Source of the DNA: Verrucolacustris abundans
GTDB taxonomy: Bacteria > Verrucomicrobiota > Verrucomicrobiia > Methylacidiphilales > Verrucolacustridaceae
Length of the DNA stretch: 64,000 nucleotides
Direction of reading: 5' to 3'
NCBI GenBank assembly: GCA_965194535.1
Contig: OZ239145.1
Coordinates: 1,116,001 to 1,180,000 of the forward strand
How positions within the stretch are numbered: position 1 is the first letter of the stretch; each line of letters begins with the position of its first letter. Positions 41,268-50,206 of the stretch are shown in pieces. The position numbers were made by a program, and so were the translations under genes. Under the pieces are notes generated by a model. The model did no database searches and had not been told where the DNA came from. It saw only the letters and a program-made list of their open reading frames with translations.

Positions 41268-42299
41268 TTACCGCTTGGGCGGGGCAAGTTGGGACAACGG
41301 GATAGAAACCGTCTCCGCCACAGTTCCGTCCGCTCGACGAAGTTCACCGACAATCAAGGGATCGGTAGTAGACCAGTCGATACGGAATGCCCCGAAGTTT
41401 TGCCCATTGACCAGATGACCAACACGACTCGGATTTTCCTCTTCAGTAATAGAAGAAACCTCCGTCAATCCACTCGAAGTGAAGTCGTAGATCGGATAAC
41501 CGGCCTCAGTTCCCTTTTGGCACGATATCTCTCCGTTGTGACGATCTCCACTGACAAAAAGAACCCCTTTCACGCCAAGTTCCCCGATCAGCTTGAGAAC
41601 CCTATCCTTACATTTTGGGAAGTTGGCCCACTTCTCAAAGCGGTGTTTCTCCGCAACGAACTGAATACTCGAACCGATCACGACAAGATCCGCCCCTGGC
41701 TTGGATAACTCCTTCTTAAGCCAAAGCCACTGCTCTTCCCCCAACATATCCCCGTCCGACGGTCCCTGCCCCTTTTTTGGTAAGGGATCACGTTGAGAAC
41801 GCAGATCGAGCATGATGACCCGAACACGCTTTCCCGCGGGACCCCAATCTTTCGAAGAATAAACGCCCTCGGCTTGATCCGCGCTACCCCAGAATTTTAC
41901 AAATGCTTTTCGGGCCTCCTCTTTCCTGGCGTACTCTTTCCCTGCATCATTTTTCCCATAGTCGTGATCATCCCAAGTGGCCATCACCCGATCGGGCATC
42001 AGACCTAGAAGAGCCTCCATCCCCTGACTGCTCTTCAACTTTGCGTAGCCTTTTACAAAAGCCTGCGGGTCATTATTGAAAGCGATATACTTTCCATCCA
42101 CAAAATCATTGTAAAAGTTGTCCCCTAGCCAAAGCCAAAGCTGCGGATCAAACTGCTTCACCGCACTCCAGAGCTCGGTCTTCTTTTCTGGTTTGTAGCA
42201 GGAGCCAAAACCAATGCGTTCGATCGGAGTCTGCGGCTCACCGAAACCTAAACCAGCAGAGATCCAGAGACCAAGTAACAGCCCAACAAAACTTCTCAC
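41268..42299 (-). CDS. Secreted PhoD-like phosphoesterase
   Basis: A 343-residue metallophosphoesterase with a signal peptide (GLLLGLWISAGLGFG). The PhoD-type metal ligands are visible: FGSCYKPE, WLGDNFYND, MATWDDHDYGKND and FVSGDRHNGEIS, and LDLRSQRD is the characteristic strand. Members hydrolyse phosphodiesters and monoesters; the natural substrate here is unknown. The start is probably GTG at 42299, which overlaps the gyrA stop (GTGA). The position between gyrA and nuoI looks like chance operon fusion and not functional linkage. Confidence 0.88.
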   Translation of the reverse strand: MRSFVGLLLGLWISAGLGFGEPQTPIERIGFGSCYKPEKKTELWSAVKQFDPQLWLWLGDNFYNDFVDGKYIAFNNDPQAFVKGYAKLKSSQGMEALLGLMPDRVMATWDDHDYGKNDAGKEYARKEEARKAFVKFWGSADQAEGVYSSKDWGPAGKRVRVIMLDLRSQRDPLPKKGQGPSDGDMLGEEQWLWLKKELSKPGADLVVIGSSIQFVAEKHRFEKWANFPKCKDRVLKLIGELGVKGVLFVSGDRHNGEISCQKGTEAGYPIYDFTSSGLTEVSSITEEENPSRVGHLVNGQNFGAFRIDWSTTDPLIVGELRRADGTVAETVSIPLSQLAPPKR

Positions 42300-44767
42300 G
42301 TGCCTAACTCGAGCTGTTCGTCCTCCTCCGTATCAACCACCCTCGCGACACCCTGAAGCCGATCCCCCTTCTGCAAACGCACCAGGTAAACCCCTTGTGT
42401 GTTTCTTCCGGACTCACGAATATCTTTCACCTTTGTCCGAACCATCTGGCCTTTCTCTGTGATCATCATGATCTCATCCGTATCCTTTACGGAAATAGCT
42501 CCTGCCACTAACCCCGTCTTATCAGTTGTCTTCATCGTAATGATGCCTTTGCCACCCCGTGTCTGACTGCGGTAATCCTCAAAGGAAGTCCTCTTTCCAA
42601 CTCCATTCTCTCCCACGACAAGCAAGGTGGCTTTCGGGTCGACAACGGCAGCCCCTACCACCTTATCCTTCTTCTCAGGTCGAATTCCAAAAACCCCAAC
42701 CGTTGCACGCCCCTGATCCCGTAACTGATCTTCATGGAATCGCAGGCTCATTCCCTCGGAAGTAACCAAAACAACCTCCTGCTTTCCATTTGTCAGAGCA
42801 CAAGCAATCAGCTGATCCCCAGACTCAATCTTGATTCCAATAATTCCTCCCTTTCTGAAATTTGAGTAATCCGAAAGGTTGGTTTTCTTAACGATCCCTG
42901 AAGAAGTTGCCATGACCAGATGCTGTTTGTCCGTGAACTCCTGCACGCAGATCAGCGCCGCTATCTTCTCCCCAGGCTGCAGGGCCAGTACGTTGGCAAT
43001 CGACTTCCCTCGAGCCGTCCGACCCATCTCAGGAATCTCGTAGACCTTCTCCACATAAACGCGACCCGTGCTCGTAAAGAACATGAGGTAATCATGTGTG
43101 GATGCAGAAAAGAGATGCTCAACGAAGTCGGTTTCCTCATCGTCCCCCTTTTCTTCCTTCGACTTCATCCCAATCACGCCTTTGCCACCCCTCTTCTGCG
43201 CCCGATAACTATCCGCCGAGGTCCTTTTGATATAACCCGCATGAGACAGGGTGATGAGGGTGCTCTCCTTTGCAATCAAGTCTTGAACATCGATCTCACC
43301 TTCGTCTTTAACGATCTGGGTGCGGCGCTTGTCAGCGTACTTTTCCTTAATCTCTAAGAGCTCTTTTTTGATGATCGAATACACTTTTTTCTCGCTCGCC
43401 AGAATGCTCCGCAGCTCTTCGATCTTCTGAATCACCGCCAGATACTCTTCTTCGATCTTGTCCCGCTCTAGTCCGGTCAGCTGATAAAGTCGTAGCTCAA
43501 GGATCGCATCCGCTTGTCGATCGCTCAGCTTATACTTCGCGATCAACTTCTCCTTCGCCGTGGCCCGATCTTTGGAAGCCCGGATGATCTTTACGAAGTC
43601 GTCCAAATGATCGAGTGCCTTCTTATACCCCTCCAAGATATGAGCCCGGTCCTCCGCCACCTTGAGATCGAACTTGGTCCGCCGAATCACCACCTCACGG
43701 CGATGCTCCAGATAGCAGAACAACATATCCCGCATCGGCATTAACTTCGGACGACGACCATCCAGCGCCAACATGATCACCCCGAAACTGCTCTCCAACG
43801 CCGTGTGCTTATAGAGATTATTGATCACCACCTTGGCGATCACGTCCCTCTTCAATTCGAGAACAATTCGGATCGATTCATCCGACTCGTTTCTGGCATC
43901 ACTGATGCCCTCCAGCTTTTTCTCCTCCACCAATTCGGCCACCCGCTTGATCAACTCCTCCGGGTTCACATTGTAGGGAACTTCCGTAATCACCAACTGC
44001 TGCTTGCCCGAACGGCCGTCCTCAACCGAGACCTTCCCCCGAAGCTTGAGTGATCCACGCCCAGTCTTGTAGTACGACGCGATCGACTCCTTACCGCAAA
44101 TCAAAGCACCGGTCGGAAAATCCGGTCCAGGCATGATCTTCAAGATCTGCTCGGCCGTTAGCTTCGGGTCCTCAATCAACGCAACAATCGCATCAATCGT
44201 TTCACCCAGATTGTGAGGCGGAATATTCGTCGCCATTCCCACCGCGATTCCCGTTCCACCGTTAACAATAAGATTTGGAAAGGATGCAGGAAGAACAACG
44301 GGTTCGGTCAAACGTTCGTCGTACGTCGGGACAAAATCCACAGTGTCCCGATCCATATCGTTCATCAGTGCCGCACCTAAATGATGGAGTCGCGCCTCTG
44401 TATACCGCATTGAGGCCGGTGGATCACCGTCGATCGAGCCGAAGTTCCCCCTTCCCTCAATCAGCAGATGGCGCGTCCCCCACCACTGCCCCATTCCCAC
44501 TAAGGTTGGATAAATCGCCATATCCCCGTGAGGATGAAAATTTCCCATCGTCTCACCGACAATTTTGGCGCACTTCACCGGTTTTCGATTCGGCTGCACT
44601 CCCAGCCCGTCCATCGCGTACAAAATACGCCGCTGCGAGGGCTTCAGACCGTCCCGCGCATCGGGCAACGCACGCGAGATAATAACGGACATCGAGTAGT
44701 CGAGGAACGACTTCTGCATCTCATCCGCCACATTGATCGGAACAATCTTCTCTTTAGAAATCGCCAT
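42296..44767 (-). CDS. gyrA: DNA gyrase subunit A with unusual quinolone-site residues
   Basis: Breaks and rejoins DNA to introduce negative supercoils. The catalytic Tyr is Tyr122 in MRYTEARL, matching E. coli numbering. The quinolone-contact helix reads GDMAIYPTLVGMGQ: position 83 is Met and 87 is Pro, where E. coli has Ser and Asp. The GyrA box is present (QKRGGKGVIG), and several beta-pinwheel repeats of the DNA-wrapping C-terminal domain follow, including QTRGGKGIIT. At 823 residues it has an acidic tail (TEEDEQLELGT). It begins 18 bases after gyrB. Confidence 0.97.
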   Translation of the reverse strand: MAISKEKIVPINVADEMQKSFLDYSMSVIISRALPDARDGLKPSQRRILYAMDGLGVQPNRKPVKCAKIVGETMGNFHPHGDMAIYPTLVGMGQWWGTRHLLIEGRGNFGSIDGDPPASMRYTEARLHHLGAALMNDMDRDTVDFVPTYDERLTEPVVLPASFPNLIVNGGTGIAVGMATNIPPHNLGETIDAIVALIEDPKLTAEQILKIMPGPDFPTGALICGKESIASYYKTGRGSLKLRGKVSVEDGRSGKQQLVITEVPYNVNPEELIKRVAELVEEKKLEGISDARNESDESIRIVLELKRDVIAKVVINNLYKHTALESSFGVIMLALDGRRPKLMPMRDMLFCYLEHRREVVIRRTKFDLKVAEDRAHILEGYKKALDHLDDFVKIIRASKDRATAKEKLIAKYKLSDRQADAILELRLYQLTGLERDKIEEEYLAVIQKIEELRSILASEKKVYSIIKKELLEIKEKYADKRRTQIVKDEGEIDVQDLIAKESTLITLSHAGYIKRTSADSYRAQKRGGKGVIGMKSKEEKGDDEETDFVEHLFSASTHDYLMFFTSTGRVYVEKVYEIPEMGRTARGKSIANVLALQPGEKIAALICVQEFTDKQHLVMATSSGIVKKTNLSDYSNFRKGGIIGIKIESGDQLIACALTNGKQEVVLVTSEGMSLRFHEDQLRDQGRATVGVFGIRPEKKDKVVGAAVVDPKATLLVVGENGVGKRTSFEDYRSQTRGGKGIITMKTTDKTGLVAGAISVKDTDEIMMITEKGQMVRTKVKDIRESGRNTQGVYLVRLQKGDRLQGVARVVDTEEDEQLELGT

Positions 44768-44785
44768 AATCGTCTTCTTTGGGGG

Positions 44786-47320
44786 TTAAATATCTAAGTT
44801 CCGAACGTTCAAGGCGTTTTCTTCAATAAAGATTCGCCGTGGCTCCACTTCATCTCCCATCAGTGTCGTGAAAATCTCATCCGCTTTTGCCGCATCCACC
44901 AGGTCCACCTTGAGCAACTGCCGCTTCTCCGGATCCATCGTAGTCGAAAAGAGCTCCTTGGCATCCATCTCACCCAAACCCTTGAACCGAGTAATCTGCA
45001 CCCCCCTCTTTCCGACATTTTTCACACCCGTAAGAATCTCTGCAATCGAGAAGATGGGAGTCTTCGTCGGTTTGTCTCCCTCCCCCTCAATCAGCTCAAA
45101 GAGAGGTTTGTCCTGAGCCGAGAAATGATCCATCGCCATCCCCTTTTTCCCTAAACCTTGCAGAACCTTGGAGATGCTGCTGGCCTCATAAATCTCATAA
45201 ATTCTGGCCTTAGGACGGTTTTTATCCTCCTCCTTAGCCTTATCATCTTTCTCCTTGGCATCCTTTGCCTTGCCACCTTTCTCCTCTTTCTCGTCCTCAT
45301 CCCCCTCATCCTCAATCCCCATCTTATCCCGAAAATTAGCCACCTCCTTGTCGTCCATCAAAAACTCAAATGTCTCTTCGGTTTGCTTTCTCACCTTCGC
45401 AATATACTTCGGTAGGTCACCCGACTTTGCGTTTCGCGCCTCAAGGTAATCTTCAAACTTCGCTCCCCTGCGAGTGACCGCACGGGAAAGTTTTTCCAAC
45501 TCCTGCAAGGAGACCAGCACATCCATCAGCTGCGTTTTGTTGTAGGCCTTCTTGTCGGAGAGACGAACCAACGAAACCTCCTCGGTTCCAAGCTCGATCA
45601 AAATCTTATCTAGAGTCTCGTTGTCATCCACATACTCCTCCCTCTTTTTCCGCTTGATCAGGAATAAGGGCGGTTGCGCCACATAGATATGCCCCAACGC
45701 GACCAACTCAGGCATTTTCCGGAAGAAGAAAGTAAGGAGAAGCGTGCGGATGTGGGATCCGTCGACGTCCGCATCGGTCATCAGAATGATCTTATGATAA
45801 CGCAGACGGCTCAGGTCAAAACCGCCGCTTCCCTCCGACTCCTTATCCTTGTCCCCCGACGTCCCAATCCCAGTACCCACGGCCGTGATGATCGTCCGAA
45901 TTTCATTATTGTTTAGCACGCGATCAATCGAGGCCTTCTCAACATTGATCAATTTTCCACGAATCGGAAGGATCGCCTGGGTTCGGCGATCACGCCCCTG
46001 CTTGGCAGAACCACCGGCCGAGTCTCCCTCAACAATATAGAGCTCGCACTGGGAAGGGTCCCGCTCCGAACAGTCCGCCAATTTGCCGGGCAATCCGCCC
46101 CCGCTGAACGCTCCCTTGCGAATCGTCTCTTTAGCCTTGCGGGCCGCTTCACGAGCCCGAGCTGCCGTGAGAGCCTTCTCAAAAATCTTTTTTCCTACCC
46201 CAGGTGTCTCCTCTAGGAAGGCCAGGAGGCCCTCGTAAACACAACTTCCGACGATCCCTTCGATCTCCGCATTCACCAACTTCACTTTTGTTTGAGCGTT
46301 AAAACGTGGATTCGGCAACTTAATGCTCAACACACAGATCAACCCTTCCCGCACATCCTCACCCGTAATCTTGGGATCCTTATCCTTCGCCAGATTCTTT
46401 CCCGAAGCGTACTGATTGATCGCGCGGGTCAGGGCCGAACGGAATCCTGAAACGTGAGTTCCCCCGTCTGGATTGGGTATTGAGTTAGCAAAAGGAAGCA
46501 GGGTTTCGTCATATCCGTCGTGGTACTGGATCACGCAATCGACAAACACCTCATCCTTCTTCCTCTCCAAAACAATCGGCTTGGGATGGATTGGGGATTT
46601 CGCTTTCACCATCTGCTTCACAAACTCCTCAATCCCATCCTTATAGAGAAAGGTCTCTGTTTTTCCGTTCTTCCCCTCATCGGTCAGGGTTATCGATAAA
46701 CCGGGATTAAGAAACGCCAGCTCCCGCATTCTCTTGGCCAGCAGGTCGAACTTAAACTTAGTCGTATCGGTAAAAATGATCGGGTCTGGCTTGAAGGTGA
46801 TCTTTGTACCCGTCTTCTTCGATTTCCCAGTGACACTGAGCTTCGAGGTGGTCTTTCCCTGCTCAAACTCCATGTGATAGAGCTTCCCGTCTCTGGAAAT
46901 CTCGACCTCAAACCATTCGGATAGCGCATTAACGCACTTCGCACCTACCCCGTGTAATCCGCCGGAATACTTATACGCGCCCTGATCGAACTTTCCTCCC
47001 GCATGCAGATTCGTGAGAACCAACTCAACCGCAGGCATCTTGAACTTCGGATGCATGTCGACCGGGATGCCTCGGCCGTCATCGGAAATACTGATCGAAC
47101 CGTCGACGTGAATCGTAACTTCGATGTGTTCGCAGTGACCCGCCAAATGCTCGTCAACCGAGTTATCGAGAACTTCAAAAACACAGTGATGCAATCCACG
47201 CTCGTCAGGATCCCCGATATACATCCCAGGCCGCTTACGAACCGCCTCCAACCCCTCCAGCTTATCAATCTTTGATGCGTCGTACGTTCCTGTTACGACG
47301 TTTTTTTCCTTAGCTGCCAT
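44786..47320 (-). CDS. gyrB: DNA gyrase subunit B with acidic/basic insertion
   Basis: ATPase subunit of gyrase. The GHKL ATPase domain has VLDNSVDEHLAGHCEHIEV and SDDGRGIPVD; the TOPRIM domain has VEGDSAGGSAKQGRDRRTQ and the DxD in LMTDADVDGSHIRTLL. Residues roughly 667-705 are a charged low-complexity segment of Asp, Glu and Lys (for instance DEGDEDEKEEKGGKAKDA) between TOPRIM and the C-terminal domain; E. coli-type GyrB has a different, folded insert in this area. Length 844. Its promoter must be in the 318-base AT-rich gap upstream. Confidence 0.97.
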   Translation of the reverse strand: MAAKEKNVVTGTYDASKIDKLEGLEAVRKRPGMYIGDPDERGLHHCVFEVLDNSVDEHLAGHCEHIEVTIHVDGSISISDDGRGIPVDMHPKFKMPAVELVLTNLHAGGKFDQGAYKYSGGLHGVGAKCVNALSEWFEVEISRDGKLYHMEFEQGKTTSKLSVTGKSKKTGTKITFKPDPIIFTDTTKFKFDLLAKRMRELAFLNPGLSITLTDEGKNGKTETFLYKDGIEEFVKQMVKAKSPIHPKPIVLERKKDEVFVDCVIQYHDGYDETLLPFANSIPNPDGGTHVSGFRSALTRAINQYASGKNLAKDKDPKITGEDVREGLICVLSIKLPNPRFNAQTKVKLVNAEIEGIVGSCVYEGLLAFLEETPGVGKKIFEKALTAARAREAARKAKETIRKGAFSGGGLPGKLADCSERDPSQCELYIVEGDSAGGSAKQGRDRRTQAILPIRGKLINVEKASIDRVLNNNEIRTIITAVGTGIGTSGDKDKESEGSGGFDLSRLRYHKIILMTDADVDGSHIRTLLLTFFFRKMPELVALGHIYVAQPPLFLIKRKKREEYVDDNETLDKILIELGTEEVSLVRLSDKKAYNKTQLMDVLVSLQELEKLSRAVTRRGAKFEDYLEARNAKSGDLPKYIAKVRKQTEETFEFLMDDKEVANFRDKMGIEDEGDEDEKEEKGGKAKDAKEKDDKAKEEDKNRPKARIYEIYEASSISKVLQGLGKKGMAMDHFSAQDKPLFELIEGEGDKPTKTPIFSIAEILTGVKNVGKRGVQITRFKGLGEMDAKELFSTTMDPEKRQLLKVDLVDAAKADEIFTTLMGDEVEPRRIFIEENALNVRNLDI

Positions 47321-47638
47321 CCGATGAAGGTAGTGAGAGGAGCTCTTTCGACAACTAAAAAAGGCGCTATTAACTATTTATAGATAAATACTTATAAAAT
47401 ACTGATAGTGTTTAATTGTTCTAAAATATAAGCCAGAAAAACAAGGAATTGATCCTCCGCAAGGTCAAGCTCCGTCAAGGAACTCGATAGGTAAGCAAGT
47501 TAGTTAGTATGGCGAACGACCGAGTAGTTGCATGCATACCATCCTACCAATGCCAGAACCGCCGTCACAGCTCGCCAGACCCGACGGTTGGGGTCGTAAA
47601 GGAGACACCGACAGTCACAGTCACAACATCACTAAAAA
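47321..47638. other. 318-base gap upstream of gyrB
   Basis: No coding sequence recognised. The part nearest gyrB (47341-47450) is AT-rich and probably contains the gyrB promoter, although no pair of boxes with good spacing stands out. The rest is of ordinary composition; it contains a small ACAGTCACAGTCACA direct repeat at about 47610-47624. I looked for DnaA boxes (TTATCCACA) and a hairpin with T-tract and saw none. A small RNA cannot be excluded. Confidence 0.5.
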
Positions 47639-48685
47639 CTACCCTTCTTCTCCAGCCAACCACTCTTTGAACAGCCGAAACGCTACGGCCATGAGCGTCG
47701 CCCCGAAAAAGATGCCTAAAAAACCATATGCCAGAAATCCGCCGATTACCCCCAAGAAGATAATTCCAAACGGTAAGTTGCTTCCACGACTAATGAGGTA
47801 CGGTTTTGTGAAATTATCCACAAGACCCACTACCCCAACACCCCAAACCAAGTTAAAGATAGCCCAGCCAGTTCTGCCCTCCATAAAAAGCCAGATCACA
47901 ACAGGAATCCATACGATTCCGCAGGACAATTGAAGGCTAGCAAAAAAGAATCCTGCAAAGCCCAGCAGCACCACTTGCGGAACCCCTGCCAACGAAAAGC
48001 CAATGCACATCAGAGCCGCCTGCAGCGCCGCCGTACCCAGAACCCCCAACATCACGCTTCGAATCGTTCTGGCGGAAAGATCAAGTAACTCCCCGCCGCG
48101 AGGCCCGAAAAGCTTTTCCAGCGTCTGCAGACTCGATCGAGTTAATGTTTCCCCATACGCAAAGAAAAATCCGCAAATGATCAGGCTGAATGCGAATTCA
48201 AGGAGCCCCACCCCAACCTTTCCCGCCATCTGGCCAAGCCTTGTCGCCCCCTGTTTTAGTAACGGACTTAAGTCCTGTAGAAGCTGCGTGCGATCCTGCG
48301 ATGCGGTTTCCCACTTCTGGAAAAGCATCTGCCCGTAGGGATACTCACGCAACCACAAGGGAGGCTGGGGTAGGCCCTCCTTAGAATAATCCAACATCAG
48401 TTGAGATAATGGCTTCACCGATTGTGCTGCCACCGCCACCCCATAGGTGATCGGTATCATGCAGAAAACTGCAATAAGTAGGCTGGTCAACACAGAAGCG
48501 AGAATCGGGCGCGAGGGCATACGGTTTTTGATCCAAAGAAAAACCGGCCAGGTAGCCACCGTCAAAATGATCGCCCAAAGCAAAGGCCCAAAGAAGGGAC
48601 GGAGAATGTTTAAACAGGCCAATCCCAAAAAAACGAGTGCCACACCCACCGCAATTCGGTGGAGCATCGGATCATGAATCTTCAT
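47639..48685 (-). CDS. AI-2E family (PerM/TqsA-like) membrane protein
   Basis: A 348-residue protein with about seven to eight helices. FFGPLLWAIILTVATWPVFL near the N-terminus, and the C-terminal segments QLSCGIVWIPVVIWLFMEGR and KPYLISRGSNLPFGIIFLGV (family KPxLxG...PxxxxFLGVxGG pattern) are diagnostic. Members include the E. coli AI-2 exporter TqsA and sodium/proton antiporters; the substrate cannot be told. It has no close partner gene, with 74 bases separating it from tRNA-Gly. Confidence 0.88.
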   Translation of the reverse strand: MKIHDPMLHRIAVGVALVFLGLACLNILRPFFGPLLWAIILTVATWPVFLWIKNRMPSRPILASVLTSLLIAVFCMIPITYGVAVAAQSVKPLSQLMLDYSKEGLPQPPLWLREYPYGQMLFQKWETASQDRTQLLQDLSPLLKQGATRLGQMAGKVGVGLLEFAFSLIICGFFFAYGETLTRSSLQTLEKLFGPRGGELLDLSARTIRSVMLGVLGTAALQAALMCIGFSLAGVPQVVLLGFAGFFFASLQLSCGIVWIPVVIWLFMEGRTGWAIFNLVWGVGVVGLVDNFTKPYLISRGSNLPFGIIFLGVIGGFLAYGFLGIFFGATLMAVAFRLFKEWLAGEEG

Positions 48686-48759
48686 CCCCTATTCTTGGCT
48701 GAAACCTTCCCTTTGTCACCTTGCGCGTCAGAACAATTACACTGGTAAGAAAATTAATT

Positions 48760-48830
48760 TGCGGGCGGAGAGAATCGAACTCTCACATCAAGCTTGGGAA
48801 GCTCGCAGGCTACCATTACATTACGCCCGC
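48760..48830 (-). tRNA. tRNA-Gly (anticodon CCC)
   Basis: The minus strand folds as a cloverleaf: acceptor GCGGGCG/CGCCCGC, anticodon stem CGAGC/GCTTG with loop TTCCCAA (anticodon CCC), and T arm GAGAG-TTCGATT-CTCTC. The D stem is weak (one mismatch), as in other tRNA-Gly genes with TAATG after the acceptor. The discriminator base appears to be A and no CCA is encoded. A promoter lies just upstream. Confidence 0.93.
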
Positions 48831-48842
48831 CGACGTTTAGAA

Positions 48843-48871
48843 ATTATCGTTCTTATTTCTTCGTAGCGCAA
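48843..48871 (-). promoter_or_regulatory. Promoter of tRNA-Gly
   Basis: On the minus strand TTGCGC (48866-48871) and GATAAT (48843-48848) are separated by exactly 17 bases. The -10 box ends 12 bases before the mature tRNA, giving a very short leader, as usual for tRNA genes. The whole promoter lies in the gap after the glgC stop. Confidence 0.5.
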
Positions 48872-48878
48872 CGGTTTT

Positions 48879-50165
48879 CTAAATCACAGTTCCGTCAAAA
48901 ATCGTACTTCCCTTGGGAATAATCACCACACCATCCCGAACGTAGAAGTTCTTCCCATCCATATCCCGATCCTTTCCCGCAGCCCGGATCACAACGTTTC
49001 GACCTATCCTCACGTTCTTGTCAATAATTGCATCCTCAATCACTGTCCCTTCGCCTATGCCGATGTCTGGCCGCTGCCTCTTTCGATTGTCCTCCTGCTG
49101 GAAAGGGGTCTCGTAATAGTCTGCTCCCATTAGGATGGATCGGCGAATCTGGCAACCCGGCCCAATCCGCGACCGAATCCCAATCACCGCCTGATCCAGG
49201 ATGCTTTTCCGAATCATGCAGCCATCCGAAACAATTGCCTGGATCACCTGACAATCTTCCACCACCGAACCCGGCAGAAACCGCGCTCTCGTGTAGATGG
49301 GGGCGTTGCTTAATCCAAAATCAAACTTTGGCTCGCGGGCCAGCAGATCCAGGTTGGCGCGGTAGAATGCCCCAATCGTACCGATGTCCTCCCAATACCC
49401 CTCGTGAATGAATGCAGACACCTTTTTGCTTCCGATGGCGGCAGGAAGAATATTTTTACCGAAATCCTTCCCATCATTCCCATCCAAACAGTCGCGCAGG
49501 GTCTCCCGATTAAAGATATAAATCCCCATCGAGGCGAGGTAGGGACGGCCCTTGGGCATAGCAGACCCGCTTTCCATCGAAGCCAACACGGCCGGATCCT
49601 TCGGTTTCTCTACAAACTCGGTGATTCGTCGTTCCGCATCCGCCTTCAAGATCCCCAAACTGGGTGCGGCCTTCTTGTCCACGGGCAAAGTAGCGATGGT
49701 AATCTCCGACCCGGTTGAGACATGCTGTTCCAGCATCTCCCGGAAATCCATTCGGTAGAGCTGATCTCCCGAAAGAATCAAAACGTATTCATGCGGATGA
49801 TTGTCAAAATGAATCAACCCTTGCCGAACCGCATCCGCCGTCCCCTGATACCATTCGGTTCCCTCCCGGGTCTTTTGGGCAGCGACAATTTCAATGAATC
49901 CGCGAGGAATAAAATCATCAAACCGGTAGCTCTGCTGAACATGACGGTGAAGTGAGGAGCTAAGGTACTGTGTCAGGAGAAAGATTCTCTTAATCCCCGA
50001 ATTGAGGCTGAGGCTGATCGGAATATCTACTAACCGATACTTCCCTGCGATGGGAACTGCAGGTTTGGCGCGCTCCTGAGTTAAAGGAAACAAGCGGTTC
50101 CCTTCCCCGCCCCCCAAGATCACACTGATCACCTGATCTGTACTGATTGCACTACGCTGGCTCAT
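48879..50165 (-). CDS. glgC: Glucose-1-phosphate adenylyltransferase
   Basis: Makes ADP-glucose for glycogen synthesis. ILGGGEGNRLFPLTQERAKP is the nucleotide-binding signature (usual GGGxGxRL), YRLVDIPISLSLNSGI and EWYQGTADAVRQ follow, and GYWEDIGTIGAF with the C-terminal beta-helix repeats (VVEDCQVIQAIVSDGCMIRK) completes the enzyme. The frame begins at a TTG, but ATG at 50165 is preferred, giving 428 residues. No other glycogen gene is nearby. It is divergent from glmS across 41 bases. Confidence 0.95.
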   Translation of the reverse strand: MSQRSAISTDQVISVILGGGEGNRLFPLTQERAKPAVPIAGKYRLVDIPISLSLNSGIKRIFLLTQYLSSSLHRHVQQSYRFDDFIPRGFIEIVAAQKTREGTEWYQGTADAVRQGLIHFDNHPHEYVLILSGDQLYRMDFREMLEQHVSTGSEITIATLPVDKKAAPSLGILKADAERRITEFVEKPKDPAVLASMESGSAMPKGRPYLASMGIYIFNRETLRDCLDGNDGKDFGKNILPAAIGSKKVSAFIHEGYWEDIGTIGAFYRANLDLLAREPKFDFGLSNAPIYTRARFLPGSVVEDCQVIQAIVSDGCMIRKSILDQAVIGIRSRIGPGCQIRRSILMGADYYETPFQQEDNRKRQRPDIGIGEGTVIEDAIIDKNVRIGRNVVIRAAGKDRDMDGKNFYVRDGVVIIPKGSTIFDGTVI

Positions 50166-50206
50166 CAATTGACCCTATCTCCCCCAACCGCTAGAACAAG
50201 TTTACG

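Noticed and set aside
47321..47638. Replication origin near gyrB
   Set aside because: No cluster of DnaA boxes and no dnaA or dnaN gene in the neighbourhood; only AT-rich promoter-like DNA.
50166..50206. glmS ribozyme upstream of glmS
   Set aside because: The gap to glgC is only 41 bases, too short for the ribozyme.
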